Shown here: positions 28,201-39,100 of the stretch, in pieces
How positions within the stretch are numbered: the first letter of the stretch is position 1
Layout of the letters: every line of letters starts with the position of its first letter
Assembly (NCBI GenBank): GCA_038502055.1
Contig: JAXRKN010000045.1
Location: forward strand, 4,610,501-4,674,500
Length of the DNA stretch: 64,000 bases
Direction: 5' to 3'
Source: Tanytarsus gracilentus
Lineage: Eukaryota; Arthropoda; Insecta; Diptera; Chironomidae
Position numbers and translations under genes: made by a program
The notes under the pieces: model-generated
What the model saw: the letters and a program-made list of their open reading frames with translations, nothing else
Told to the model about the DNA's origin: nothing
Databases searched by the model: none

Positions 28201-31168
28201 TAACAGAATTTTTTTCAGCGAGATAAAGCGGCAAAAATTGAGCCAATTCTGCTAGATGAAAAAAGTGACTCTACTTTTGAGTTTACTGGATATTAAATTT
28301 TATCAAGAGATAAAAAATGACGCTTATATTTTTTTTAAATTCACAACGCAAAAAATTAAAAAATATTCTGAAAATTTTTAGGATTTGAATCTCAATTTTC
28401 ACTCAAACATGAGTTATTAAAAATTTCTCGTCTAAAAGCCAAAATAGAATTCATCCATCGACTTAATTAAATTTTATATAGTTCTGGCTACAATGGCACA
28501 CTCAGTGCAGGAAAATTCTCTCATGACATCATATATCAACCCACTGAGAGAGCGAAATTGTGATATCAAAATTAATCAAAATGTTTAAACATCAGAGACA
28601 ATTGTGATTTTTGCATAAATTTACATGCGATGTATATTCATATTAAACAGTGGGATGGATATGTTGTTGCACATGCTGTATATGAGCAAATATTATGCTC
28701 CATAAATTTTGCCTTTTGCATATTGTGTATTGGGCCTGGCCGGTGAGTGAGTGAGTGAGACAGGGAGTTCATTAATCTTTCAACATTCATCTGAATGTGC
28801 GCTTTATGCTTTTTAACTAGTTGCCAACTTTGTGCCATTTCTGACGGTTTAAATTTTTTAAATTTTAAATTCATAAAAATCGTTAAATTTTGTATTAAAC
28901 GATAAATATTTTGCAAGTGCACATTTCAACATGATTTACGCCAGCAAAAAGGCTGAAGTCAATTAAAAGCACATATCAGCTAGATGAGTGCTGCAACAAA
29001 CATCACCAGACCAATTATGAAGGAGAGAAAAGACCACTCTCAGTTTCAACGAAATAAATCGCGCCGCTCGCACGTGAGCAAAATGTTATGGCTTAGGAAA
29101 TATACAAAAACGACTTTAATAATATGCAGTCAATATTTTTTTCTTCGTCTCTCAATGAAATCTTGTTTTTTGCACATATTCGTGTCATTAAACTCTGTTT
29201 GAGTTCTCTACGAAAAAAACATAATGTTTTCCTCGAAATATTGCAATTTTTATGATTTTTATCGACCTTACATGATTTTTAATTGCGGGAAATTTTACTA
29301 GAAACTAATCTCAAAAAAATATTAATTGAACATTGAATTTAAAATTGGAGATTAAAAATTTCTCACATGCTAATTTAAATGGAAATTGCGTCACTGTGTA
29401 AATACGGATTCAGAACTGAAATTAATATTAATTTAAATCTCATCAAAATAATTTTTTAGTATTTTTGCTATTTAGAAAAATTACCGGCCGGTTTTGAATG
29501 AATTTTAAAGTTTTACAAAATTCAGGTAAAGACATTTTTCAATTTTTTCCGATCTAAGTGTAGATTTTTGTATGACTTGCAGTCAGTGTCAAAAAAATCG
29601 AAAGAGACTAAAAAATGTCGTTTATGAAAAATTGCAACATTCGCCATTGAGACATTGTTAGAGTTTCTCAAATGCCCGGGTAATGAGATTTAGTCCTACC
29701 CGGGAAAAAAATTTACTCCCGGAGCCGGGGCCTGGGTAAGACATTTTTTAAAACAATATACCTATTTTTACTCAAATTTTTGGCTTATCTTTACATAGAG
29801 CATTTTTAGTAACAGAAATAAAAGTTTTTAAACAGAAAATGAATAGATTAAAAGAAATATAAAAAGTTTAACGGAAATAGTTCTTAAGGAACATTACACA
29901 GTGAAGGTCTGACATTCGAGTTCTAGCCTTTGTTACAATATCTCCAGCCTCTAAAAATGCCCTCTATGAAGTAACTGATGTTGCCTGAATCGTTAGTAAA
30001 GCTTTAAACAATCGGTCCAAAATTGGAGATCTTTGTTTGAGTCTTCTCATGTCATCTCATGGCTACTTTTTGTTGCACTTGCACTTGATGTTTCAAAATA
30101 CTTTTTTGAATTAAAAAATTTCACAAACGAATCTAAATTTATATAGGTAAACCTTCTTAAGTCATGTAGTTTTGATAAGTGATAAAATTCATTGTAAACA
30201 AAACATTTTCAGGTATTGGTTTACACAAAACTTATAAAAAGCAGTTATGGAGGAAGATTTTTTCTTCGAATTTTTTAATTTTTACCCGGGTAAGGGTAGA
30301 GCAATTTTCCGGGTATACCCGGGTAGTAAAATTGACGGGCATACCCGGGTATACCCGTACCCGGGTTACCCGTGAGAAACTCTAGACATTGTGCCAATTT
30401 TTTTTCTCTCGCGTACAATCTCTCATATGCACACGTTTATAACGAATATGTTCACGACCTGGAAATGGCATGGTAATCTCGCAATAGAATTTAAAAACAT
30501 GAAAACTGGAAAAGTTGCACTTGCTAAATTTTGGAAATCATTTATCATCGAAAATCGATTATCTGCTTTGGGTTTTGAGTAGTGGTCATCAATGATTGAT
30601 GCATAAAAATAATTGACCAACTAACGTGCAGTTCTAGGTCACCTGCGATTTATCTCAATGTGAAAAATAAAAGCCGAACTTCATCGAGAACGAAGGTAAA
30701 TCGGAAGCATAGCGGAAGTCTCAAAAGACGAACATTATTGATCATTTGTTTTATCATTCGACCATCAGTCCCGGTGTTATAATTCAGGGTTACTTGAAGG
30801 CTTTAAAAAGCACCGAAAAAAAAAATTACAATGAAGGTCATCGCACATGAATGATGATCAACATTCCTACGAGATATTTTGATTATTACGCGTGCGGAGA
30901 AGATAAATGAAAATTTCCCGTGTAAAAAGCGAAAAAAATTATTTAGCGAGATTTTATGAGTTGATTTGAATTAGGTTTAATCAGTTTGAAAAATTTAAAC
31001 TGAATGAAAAATTTAAAAGTTGTAAAAAAATTAATTTTTAGAAGAATTTTTACTTCTTGAGAATTTAAGTTTTAAAAAACAAAAACACATTTTTACGATA
31101 AACTTACGGAGATCTGATTGTGCCACAATTAGTGCAATAAAACTGCTAAACAATAAACTTTTAATCAT
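25203..31168 (-). CDS. takeout/JHBP family secreted protein, complete, six exons
   Basis: The exons are 31108-31168, 27915-28024, 25876-26006, 25678-25811, 25472-25621 and 25203-25354; phases agree throughout and give 245 residues, the usual size for the family. Residues 1-17 form a signal peptide ending near AQS. Then come PPYIKQCQSSDPALVECLK (the N-terminal disulphide cysteines of takeout/juvenile-hormone-binding proteins), GALHHLRPWLKSGI, and the C-terminal DATNLFLKENGHEILKAM block. Family members are secreted carriers of hydrophobic ligands (juvenile hormone-like) linked to feeding, circadian output and chemosensation; the ligand here is unknown. Introns 1 (3.1 kb) and 2 (1.9 kb) each carry a transposon. 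A long C-terminal open frame (LNHLSAAA...) is intronic: joining 25472 to 25354 restores the family spacing. Confidence 0.9.
26392..27048 (-). mobile_element. Helentron/HINE-like repeat, copy 1 (in takeout intron 2)
   Basis: The element is inverted relative to copies 2 and 3. Its 3' terminus (left here) contains the hairpin TATAGC-TCC-GCTATA, and its 5' end (right) is GCAAACGGCGTTGCC preceded by AGCGGAGCTAT, an 11-bp subterminal inverted match. About 1.5 degenerate 120-bp tandem units lie at roughly 26820-27000, and a CTTTCTC-rich tract lies near 26580. Subterminal inverted repeats, central tandem repeats and a 3' hairpin are the known layout of Helentron-associated elements; that class is my inference. 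The small frame 26624-26812 inside is not a gene. Confidence 0.6.
29659..30384. mobile_element. degenerate hAT transposon with 8-bp target duplication
   Basis: The element has perfect 12-bp terminal inverted repeats (TAGAGTTTCTCA and TGAGAAACTCTA) directly flanked by GACATTGT at 29651-29658 and 30385-30392. An 8-bp duplication is diagnostic of hAT. Both subterminal regions carry repeated CCCGGGTA/TACCCGGG motifs, typical of transposase binding sites. At 726 bp it is far too short to be autonomous. It lies in intron 1 of the takeout-like gene. Confidence 0.88.
29871..30005 (-). pseudogene. remnant of hAT transposase C-terminal dimerisation domain
   Basis: Within the hAT relic, the minus strand reads in one frame through about 45 codons that match the hAT C-terminal dimerisation block: a short LLTIQATSVTS segment, then RAFLEAGDIVTKARTRMSD, then FLKNYF. 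A TAG stop at 29964-29966 interrupts it exactly where the family has its conserved serine-glutamate pair. The rest of the transposase is deleted or frameshifted. It is a molecular fossil, not a working gene. Confidence 0.75.
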
Positions 31169-32906
31169 TTTTAATTTTTTTTTCTTAAATTTTTTAAACA
31201 CTTTAATATTTTTATTCCTCTCGATTTTACGGTCTTTACGACTCCGCGTCTTGAATATTACTAATATTTCTCGATTAGCTTTTAGCTTTAAAGTCCGCAC
31301 ACACAGCACCTCACTCTTTCTCTCGCTTGCGAGGCACAAGTCGAACGACTCTTTTAAATTACTTCTCAATGTGTTTCTCAATCTCAAAACTGGCAATATT
31401 TTTTTTCTTCATCATCAACTCTTTACCTTGTGATATTATTCTTCTTGTCTAGGTAATGGACCAAAATAAGAATTAATTATGATTAATTTCATACTTGTAA
31501 ATTATTGACTGAGGCTTACTTAATTTAACATGCAGTGTTGCAATGACAAAAAAAACAGGCAAAAAAATTAATCTTTTTGTTTTGTTTGCCAAAAAATTAG
31601 ATTTTTTGTGTCTTTTTGAAGAACAAACCGGACATCATTTGGAATTCTTTCGTGGCAAAAAATTTCTCAATTAAGAATTTTTTTGTTTCCAGCAAATCCT
31701 CGAAATTTCTAGCTCAACACAATTTCGCAGCAAAAATCATATTTTCATCGCAACAGCTTGACTCGATAATTAAAATGAACTTGAAAGATCTGCACACACA
31801 TAGTGAAATGATTTCGCAAAAAACAAAGTGAGAAAAATAAATAAAGTTGTGCATGCTGATCGTAATGCAATCTGTTAAAAGAGATTTCTGGGTAAACATG
31901 CAGTGGAAGGTTAGCGAAAAAAAAGTGTGTTGACGTTCAATCACATATCCGCTCGTTTAAGTCTTAAGCATGTGTCGTGAGAAATGTTAGTTTGGCTAGC
32001 AAAAGATTTCTTCTTAATTTAATTTAATTAGTTTAGAAATTTTTCAACTAAACTAAATTGCTTTAAACTAACTAGTTATGAAAAATATCGAAAAATTGAC
32101 ATGATATTAAAAAAATTAAAATTATAAAAAAAACACATGTGTAAGATGTCAGTTATTTTTTCGTAAGAAATGCATCACGCGATGTTTTTGCAATCATAAA
32201 ATAAATTGCAAAGTTCGATGCACTTTCAAATGTTTTAAATTAATTTTAAATTGAAGCCAAAAAAATTTAGATGTATTTTTAAAGATAATTTAAAATTTAT
32301 TTTAATTATAGAAGAGAGAAAAAATTAAGAATTTCATGACCCTTTAAGTACGATTGTTTAATTTTTAATGGAAGATAATTGATGAGCAAACCAACACTTA
32401 ACCTAAGATCTTTGAGTGGTTAATTCTATTAAGTTAATTAGACAACAACAATTTTTTTCCGAACGCGTGATTTTGCAAACAAAAAAAACTGTTTTGACTC
32501 TCAAAAATAAAACAAAAAGAATAAAAAGGAAGAAAAGGAATGTTTCTATGAAAATTTTAAATTAAAGGTAAAAGAAATCAGAAAACAAAACGCTTCAAAT
32601 TCAATTTGAATAACACTCATAATTACGTCATTAATTTTTAGGGTTTTTTATGTAAGAAGTCTTTATATTTCTCTCTTAATAATTTTTTTAATTTTATGAT
32701 AAATAAATTAAACGTGTTCATATAAAAAAAATCGTGTCAGTTATTGCACCTCAAAAATTACCGATAATAATTGCGCTCGTGAAATGTAAAGCACGAAATG
32801 GAATAAAATTTTACAACTCAATCAAGTAGGAAGTACAACTGCCACGCGGTCATCAGATCGTTGACCACACAATTAATTCAGCGCTTAATTTTATCACATT
32901 CGTATC
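31169..32906. other. takeout-like upstream region and RecQ-like 3' flank
   Basis: The first 200 bp holds the 5' leader and probable promoter of the takeout-like gene. A TTTAAAAG element on the minus strand near 31347-31354 may act as a TATA box, but no start site can be fixed. The remaining 1.5 kb is AT-rich with no supported feature. Confidence 0.4.
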
Positions 32907-34739
32907 TCATTTATTTCGCATAACTTTCTGCGCTCTCCATTCTTCAAAATTATCGCTACTAATTGCTCTCTTTAATGTCGTTTGCTCTCCCGTCAACAAG
33001 GAAGTTTGTGCTTCAATGTAATCTAGAAGGTCGAAGAGAGGCACTGTCAACGGCTTGTGCATCAGTTCTCGTGTTTGTCGCATATTTTCTACATATTCGT
33101 CGTCTATTTCTTCTTCTTCAATGGACAGCAAAAACGAGTTCGATGAGTCAGTGCTTGCATTCTCGATGGCAGTCGTTGACCAATGTGAACAACCAGGTTG
33201 AGGAAGATTAATGTCCTTATTGCTAGTGTCGTCATGCATTTCTTGTTGTTCATTTACTTTTAGAGATTCAACTGGTTTGAAAACGTTTTCATTATCTTTT
33301 CGCGCTACTCGTGCTGCAAAGGCCTCACGCCAGTCGGATTTTGGCGGCGCTGGAGTTACTTCCTCAGTCTTTTTCTTCGGACTTCTTTTCAGCACCACAT
33401 TTGGCGTTACTTCAAAGTCAAAAAGTTGGTTACTTTCACTTTTAATTTTAGCTGTTTGAGACCAAATCACAGTTTTTTTCATGTCGTCATCTTTCACATC
33501 TTCATAAATTACTTTTTCTTTCGGCGAGACCCAAACTGCACCATTTTCAAGCGAAACATAAATGTCTTTTTTCTCTAAGCAACTCTTGATACAAGCCTGT
33601 ACTGGCATGTCGAGAGTGCTTTTCTTTCGTCGAAGAAATTGTTGAGCGATTTTTGAAAGAGTCGAGAGTTGAGATCCATATTGTCTAAATTTTTTCTCGA
33701 TTAATCTCTGATAGATCGATAACCAGAACACCTCAGGCTTACTTTTTCCAGCACCAAATAGATCCAGTGATTGAGGTTTTCGAAAAATGTGCATTTTTCC
33801 TTGAAGTATTGCCACGCTCTCAGTAAAGTCAAATTCACAATGATTTAGACAATTCAGCATCATTCGAGCTTCATCCGAGATGTCAAGCGTGTTACTTTCA
33901 CTAACATTTTTAAAGAGAATTGATGGTGCAACTTTATCGATGATAATTTTTTGGCAATTATCACAGCAAGTGTCATGATAGATTTCATTTTGAGCGTGGT
34001 CAACGTTAAAATATTTTCTTATCATGGATCTTCGACAGAGATCTGTTTGACAGTATTCCATCATACTGTCCAGCATGGCTAAGCAATATTTGTTGTGTTC
34101 AAGGTACTCTTCGACACTCTCCCAGACATCGCATGCCAAGATTCTTTTTTGAATCCGAACTGCATCCAGTGCTCTCCACAAAATTATGCACTTTGAAGGC
34201 TTCCCATCACGACCTAACTTTATCGATTCCTTAAAAATCATTTGTTAAATAATTTTTAAGTAAAGGTGTTTAAATTATTTACTTCATAGAGTTTGACGAT
34301 GTGCTTGGACATCCCATAGAAAATTATAGCTCTCAAATTTTCACTATCAGTCTTAACTGACTTAGCTGACACAAGTCGCTTGTAACCTTCGCGAATTTCC
34401 TTGTTGTCCTCGGTGTTGCAAATTGCTGTTATTCCGGCTTTCAGTAAATTTTCTTGGATCTTAGCTATTTCATTTTTATCAGCATAAATTAAGACTCCAC
34501 CGACCGGTAGCTGAGAAACTATTTTAACAAGCTCGTTGTACGAATTTACTTCAATTTCCTTTGCCGAAAACTCAATTTTTCGAACTGAATCTTTTAGGTT
34601 TATTTCAACTTCAGGCGCAAGTATTTCAATTTTCTGAAATTTAGAAAAAATCTTCAATTTCCACGACGATTTCAATTGTTTTCATTACCCTTTTGTACTT
34701 TGCAATGAATGTCTCATCATTTTTAAACTTTTTCTCCAT
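32907..34739 (-). CDS. RecQ/WRN-derived protein lacking ATPase lobe 1
   Basis: Three exons, 34689-34739, 34283-34633 and 32907-34229, encode 574 residues. Residues about 55-134 resemble RecQ helicase lobe 2, including GGVLIYADKNEIAKIQENL and the block just before motif VI (FYGMSKHIVKLYEESIKLG), continuing RDGKPSKC. Motif VI is degraded (KLGRDG in place of GRAGRDG), motif V is gone, and lobe 1 with Walker A and DEAH is absent. Downstream, the RecQ zinc region is intact (Cys199, CysCys222-223, Cys226, with the CCDNC spacing seen in WRN), followed by an RQC-like winged helix (LFGAGKSKPEVFW, about 245-300) and a polar tail. RecQ proteins unwind DNA in repair; this one cannot hydrolyse ATP by the usual mechanism and may act in DNA binding or scaffolding. 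It is divergent from, and 176 bp away from, the small secreted pair. Confidence 0.75.
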
Positions 34740-34915
34740 TTATGTTTGATTTTGATTAAATTTTCTTGAATTTAAAATATTTCATGAAATTCGCTTTTGT
34801 TTGTAAACAAAACTTATGGAGGGAAAAAAATTCAACAGGTTCCACCGAGATTCAAAATTGTCCGTTAGAAAACTTCATTACAATCGCACATGGCTGAAAT
34901 AAGTTTAGTTTAAAA

Positions 34916-35158
34916 ATGTTTCGAGGAGAGAAAACACTCATAATTGTTGTGCTGCTGATTTTTTTGGGATTCGCGTTTTCAGATCGCTGCTTTCAAGTTT
35001 ATGTTTGCTGTAAAAAAGTCGATAACGATTGTATCGAATATTGCGAACCTTTCGAGGAATGTGAAAAAATAAATAGTAACACCACCCAAGTTTTGAACGT
35101 TAAATTATGTCGAAAAGGAACTCGTTTTGTTAATGGAATTTGTAAAAGAGTTCTCTGA
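34916..35158 (+). CDS. small secreted Cys-rich protein, pair 1 member A
   Basis: This intact 80-codon frame has an N-terminal signal peptide (LIIVVLLIFLGFAFS) and a mature region with the pattern C-x5-CC-x6-C-x3-C-x5-C, followed by a C-terminal C-R-K-G...G-I-C-K-R-V-L tail. The same two modules occur in the next two frames and the tail alone in the fourth, so they are paralogues. I do not recognise the family; a secreted disulphide-rich effector, hormone or structural peptide are all possible. No intron is needed. The stop is only 25 bp before the start of member B, leaving little room for a separate promoter. A 7-codon upstream frame (ATG at 34889) precedes the start. Confidence 0.8.
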   Translation: MFRGEKTLIIVVLLIFLGFAFSDRCFQVYVCCKKVDNDCIEYCEPFEECEKINSNTTQVLNVKLCRKGTRFVNGICKRVL

Positions 35159-35183
35159 GTTCAACTGAGGTTATCGCAGAAAT

Positions 35184-35498
35184 ATGCTACGAATTATATT
35201 TTATTTAACACTGGTGATCGCGTTATGCGTCAGTGAAAATGAAAACTGTAAATGGACTTATAGATGTTGTAAATTTAAGGAAGTCAATGGAGCTGCAGAG
35301 TGTGAAGAAATGTGCGATGCTGTCATAAAATGTGAATCAAAAATAAGCTCTGAGGTTGAAAGTTTTAATGAAACGTCCTCGAGCGAGAAGTCTGAAAAGT
35401 TTCTCTACTCATTTCGGAGAAGAATGCCAGTGCCGATGTGCAGGAGTGGATTTAAACATATGAATGGACAGTGCAGGAGAGTTCTGCGAGGATCTTAA
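35184..35498 (+). CDS. small secreted Cys-rich protein, pair 1 member B
   Basis: This 104-residue frame starts MLRIIFYLTLVIALCVS (signal peptide). The mature part has C-x5-CC-x10-C-x3-C-x5-C, a Ser/Glu-rich linker of about 25 residues, and the family tail C-R-S-G-F-K...G-Q-C-R-R-V-L. It starts 25 bp after member A, which suggests a shared (dicistronic) mRNA or a very compact tandem duplication. Two AATAAA signals follow at 35508-35513 and 35520-35525. Function is unknown. Confidence 0.8.
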   Translation: MLRIIFYLTLVIALCVSENENCKWTYRCCKFKEVNGAAECEEMCDAVIKCESKISSEVESFNETSSSEKSEKFLYSFRRRMPVPMCRSGFKHMNGQCRRVLRGS

Positions 35499-35538
35499 TA
35501 ATGATAAAATAAAGCTTTAAATAAATTCATAAGTTTTT

Positions 35539-35799
35539 TTATTTTAAAATTTTCCTGCAGTTATTTCTTACATCTGATTTGTAGCCAAATTTACATCGAA
35601 CATTTAGAGCTTGAGCGGGTGCAAATGGAGACGGTTCTGTGGTTGTTTCATCAGGACAAAAAATTTCGGGTTCACACATTTTTACGCATGAATTTTCAAC
35701 AACATTCAGTTCACAGCATTTGTATCTCCATCGACATCCAGTTCCAATATGAGATTTTACGGCAACAGCAAGAATAATTAAAATTAAAATTAACTTCAT
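35539..35799 (-). CDS. small secreted Cys-rich protein, pair 2 member B
   Basis: The start at 35799 is chosen because the protein then begins directly with a signal peptide (MKLILILIILAVAVKS); a further in-frame Met 12 codons upstream would bury it. The mature region has C-x5-CC-x8-C-x3-C-x5-C, a TTEPSP linker, and the tail C-K-F-G-Y...N-N-C-R-K-I-L-K; 86 residues in all. Its ATG overlaps the stop of the preceding frame as ATGA. The stop codon itself lies inside a minus-strand AATAAA (35538-35543). It converges on pair 1 with 40 bp between the stops, so the 3' ends probably overlap. Confidence 0.78.
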   Translation of the reverse strand: MKLILILIILAVAVKSHIGTGCRWRYKCCELNVVENSCVKMCEPEIFCPDETTTEPSPFAPAQALNVRCKFGYKSDVRNNCRKILK

Positions 35800-36035
35800 G
35801 ACTTTTCGGTTGTTGCTGATAAAATCCTTCGACAATTACCAAATTCCCATCGAAATCCTGAGCGACAGGTGTTGATCAAAGAAGCACTGAGTTGTTGAAA
35901 TTGAACTGGTTGAATTTCTTCCTTAACCTCCTCTCGACTTTCTTCTTGCTCTCCTTGTTGGTAATTTTCTATACAGCACACAAATGAGATTAATAAGATC
36001 ACCAGAAATAACGATGCTATTAGCTTCATGTTCAC
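35796..36035 (-). CDS. small secreted protein, pair 2 member A (tail module only)
   Basis: This 79-residue frame starts MNMKLIASLFLVILLISFVCC, a signal peptide. An acidic Gln/Glu-rich segment follows, and then the family tail C-R-S-G-F-R...G-N-C-R-R-I-L. The C-x5-CC module of its three relatives is missing, so only the C-terminal cysteine pair is shared. Its TGA stop overlaps the next ATG by 4 nt (ATGA). It lies 130 bp downstream of the kurz stop on the same strand. Confidence 0.75.
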   Translation of the reverse strand: MNMKLIASLFLVILLISFVCCIENYQQGEQEESREEVKEEIQPVQFQQLSASLINTCRSGFRWEFGNCRRILSATTEKS

Positions 36036-36165
36036 TTGACAAATGGGAGCAATTTTAAATAATCAAGGCAAAAATTTTTGTTTGAGACTTGATAAACTTT
36101 TGACTTTTTTTTCTTGAAATAATTATTAACGATTTGTTTTCGGCAAATTATCATCACGTGTCGAT

Positions 36166-39100
36166 TTATTTGAGAAGCTCAGACCAGAGTGACGTCACTT
36201 TGTATTGGAGTGCTTCGGGTATCCACATGAGATATTGCTTGAGAAGATCTGAAAATAATTTTATTAAATTATATTTTAAGGATAAAGGCTGATAAAAAAA
36301 TATTCTTACAGTTGGGGTTGTTTTTCAATTCTTTGATTAATTTTTTCCTCGAATCAACTTGACGATTCGCTAAAGCACTCATCATGCTTTCAGTTCTCGG
36401 CACGAGTTTCGACCAACTTTTTGTCATTGTCGATGGTGTGCTCAATAAATTCTTTTTAAATTCAGCCAATTTCTCAATCACAAGACCTTCGAGGAAAAAT
36501 TTTGCGAAATGTCTGTACTTATCGAGAGAATCTGGCATTTCTACTTCGGAAATTGGCAGAGGCCATCCTGATCGTCCAAATGTTGCTTTAACATGACAGA
36601 AAATTTTATCTTCTTCGTAGCGTGGCTCAGGATCTTCTAAAGTTTTAGTGAAATTGCACATTGCCGGGCAAAATTTGAGAAGCCATTCAGGCTCGATCGC
36701 GGTGATTCCACGCAAAAACATTTTCATATTTTCGCCGCTTTTCGTTTCGAAAATTTCTTGATACACAATCCATTCGGGAACTTTTTTTCTGAGGATTGAA
36801 CACGAATGAATGTGGGCAGGTTCGTCTATCTCAGGAATTTGATAAGCGTATTTTAGCTTGTGCTTATCTTCCTTGAGTTTCAACTCATCGTCGGGTATTT
36901 TTCGTGCAACTTGATCACCAAGACCAGCTAGAAGGATTTGTCTCAACATTTTTGCCTGCTGATCTGTCGGAGGTTCCATTTTAGGATTGACCGAGAGCGA
37001 TAAATTTGGAAAATTGAGATTTATTTCATTTGTAAGTTGAATTCTAAGCTTTCGAATTTCCTGAACTCCTTTCAATCTCAATCCATGTTCATCACAAAAC
37101 TCTTGAAGTTTACCCTCTGAATTTGCATACTCGGCCGCACCGATAGCTTTAAGTAAAACCATTGGATCGCCTAACTGCAATGAATTTCCACTGCCAGCCC
37201 ATGCTCGTCTCTTTGCTCGCCATTTTGTGTCTTTTTCATTACTTTCACCAGCCAAAGGCACTTCTTGCAATACTTCTTGCACACTCAACGCTGCCACCAT
37301 ACATATTGTATACTCAAGTAAATTTTGTTGATGGCTAAGCGCCAACATTTTACCGAATCGAGGTGCGACGGGAAATGCAGCTATTGAACTGCCTAATTTG
37401 GTTATTTTTGCAATATCTTGATTTCCAAGCGCACCCAATACCTTTAATTTTTTTTCGGCCATCTCAAGTTGAACTTTTTCAGGCGGCGATGGAAAAGGAA
37501 AATTTACAACTTTTTCAATTCCCATCGCTTTCATTTGAAGCACAAGACCATCTATTGGTTTTTGTTGAATTTCAGGCGGTGAAAATTGTACAAAATCATT
37601 ATTGAAAACGGCACTCGAGTAGAGACGATAGCAATGTCCAGGAGCAACGCGGCCAGCTCTACCAGCACGCTGATCTGCCGCTGCTTTACTCGTAAAAGTC
37701 ACAATGAATGCATTAACTCCTGTGATTTTATCGTAAAATTTAGTTTTTTGCCTTCCAGAGTCAATGACATATTTTACACCCGGAATTGTGAGTGAAGTTT
37801 CAGCGACATTTGTTGAAATGACGCAGAGACGTGTTCCTTCAGGTGGCGGTTCAAAAACTCGAGCTTGCTTATGAGATGGTAAAAGTGAGTAGAGTGGTAA
37901 AACCCAAAGTGGTTGAGAATTTCCACTTTCTGCCATGATTTGTTGTAATTTCACATCAATTTCGTCTTTTTCCTCGAAATCTTCATCGAAAGGATCTTCA
38001 TTAAAATCGGCTTCTGTGTCATCGCCGGGCATTTGAAAATCGTCGAGATTAATTTTGGGAAGTGTCATTTGAGAAACTAGCGATTTTTTGTTTTTCTTTT
38101 GATGCTTGATCGCCTTTCGAATGTTCAAAATCATGTCGAGCTCGTGCTCATCGTCGCTTTCCGAGTACTCATTATTTTGAGGTGTTTCTTCGACTTGCTT
38201 TTGTGATTTCTGAGCTTTTCCAGAAAATGGAAACAATTTCCTTAATTTTCTCACTAGATACTTGACTTCTTGTTGACCAGTTAAAAACACCAAAATCCCA
38301 CCTTCCGGTAATTTTGTATGAATTTTAATAGTTTTCAGCAGTGCTTCACGCAAATAATCATCTGACGTCGCTTTGTTGAAATGAACAGTTACTGGAAATT
38401 GTCGCGCTTCAACATTTAAAACGGGTGGTGGATTTTTAAAGAGTCGTGAATTCTTCGTGAAATCTTCAACTCTAAGCGTGGCTGACATGATGATTAATTT
38501 TAGTGGATTTTCTTTCTTATTTCTTAACTGAACAATCCTCGACAGCAGTCCAATTAGAATGTCTGTGTAAGCGCTTCTCTCGTGAGCTTCATCAAGAATT
38601 AGCACTGAATATTTTGTTAGAAGAAAATCGCATTCGACCTCTTTCAATAGAACACCATCGGTCATGAATTTGATTTTTGTTTCGGAAGTGCAATTACCCT
38701 CGAATCTAATTAAAAAGCTGACGACGTCCGATGACAAATTCATTTCTCGACCAACACGCTGTGACATTGAAATCGCAGCGACTCTTCGGGGTTCCGTGAT
38801 GCCAATCATTTTTCCATTTTCAGCATAGCCAGCTTCGTAGAGAAATTGTGGAACTTGAGTTGTTTTACCACTGCCAGTCGATCCCGCAATAATTATAACT
38901 GAATTTTCACTAATCGTTTCCATTATCACCTGCTCTTCGGCTATAATTGGAAGTTTTAAACGAGCCACTTGAATTTCGGGATCACGAACGATGTGAATAT
39001 ATGTTGCAGGCTTTCTTTCAATGGGTTTTTGTACAACAGCTGCTTCTGTGACATCCAATTTTAAAGGTTTCTCTTCAATAATTTCAACCTTCTCATCAAT

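Noticed and set aside
30179..30385. 68-codon frame with repeated YTR-type residues
   Set aside because: It reads through the CCCGGGTA repeats of the hAT terminus.
33211..33459. plus-strand frame over the RecQ-derived gene
   Set aside because: Antisense to an exon with clear domain content.
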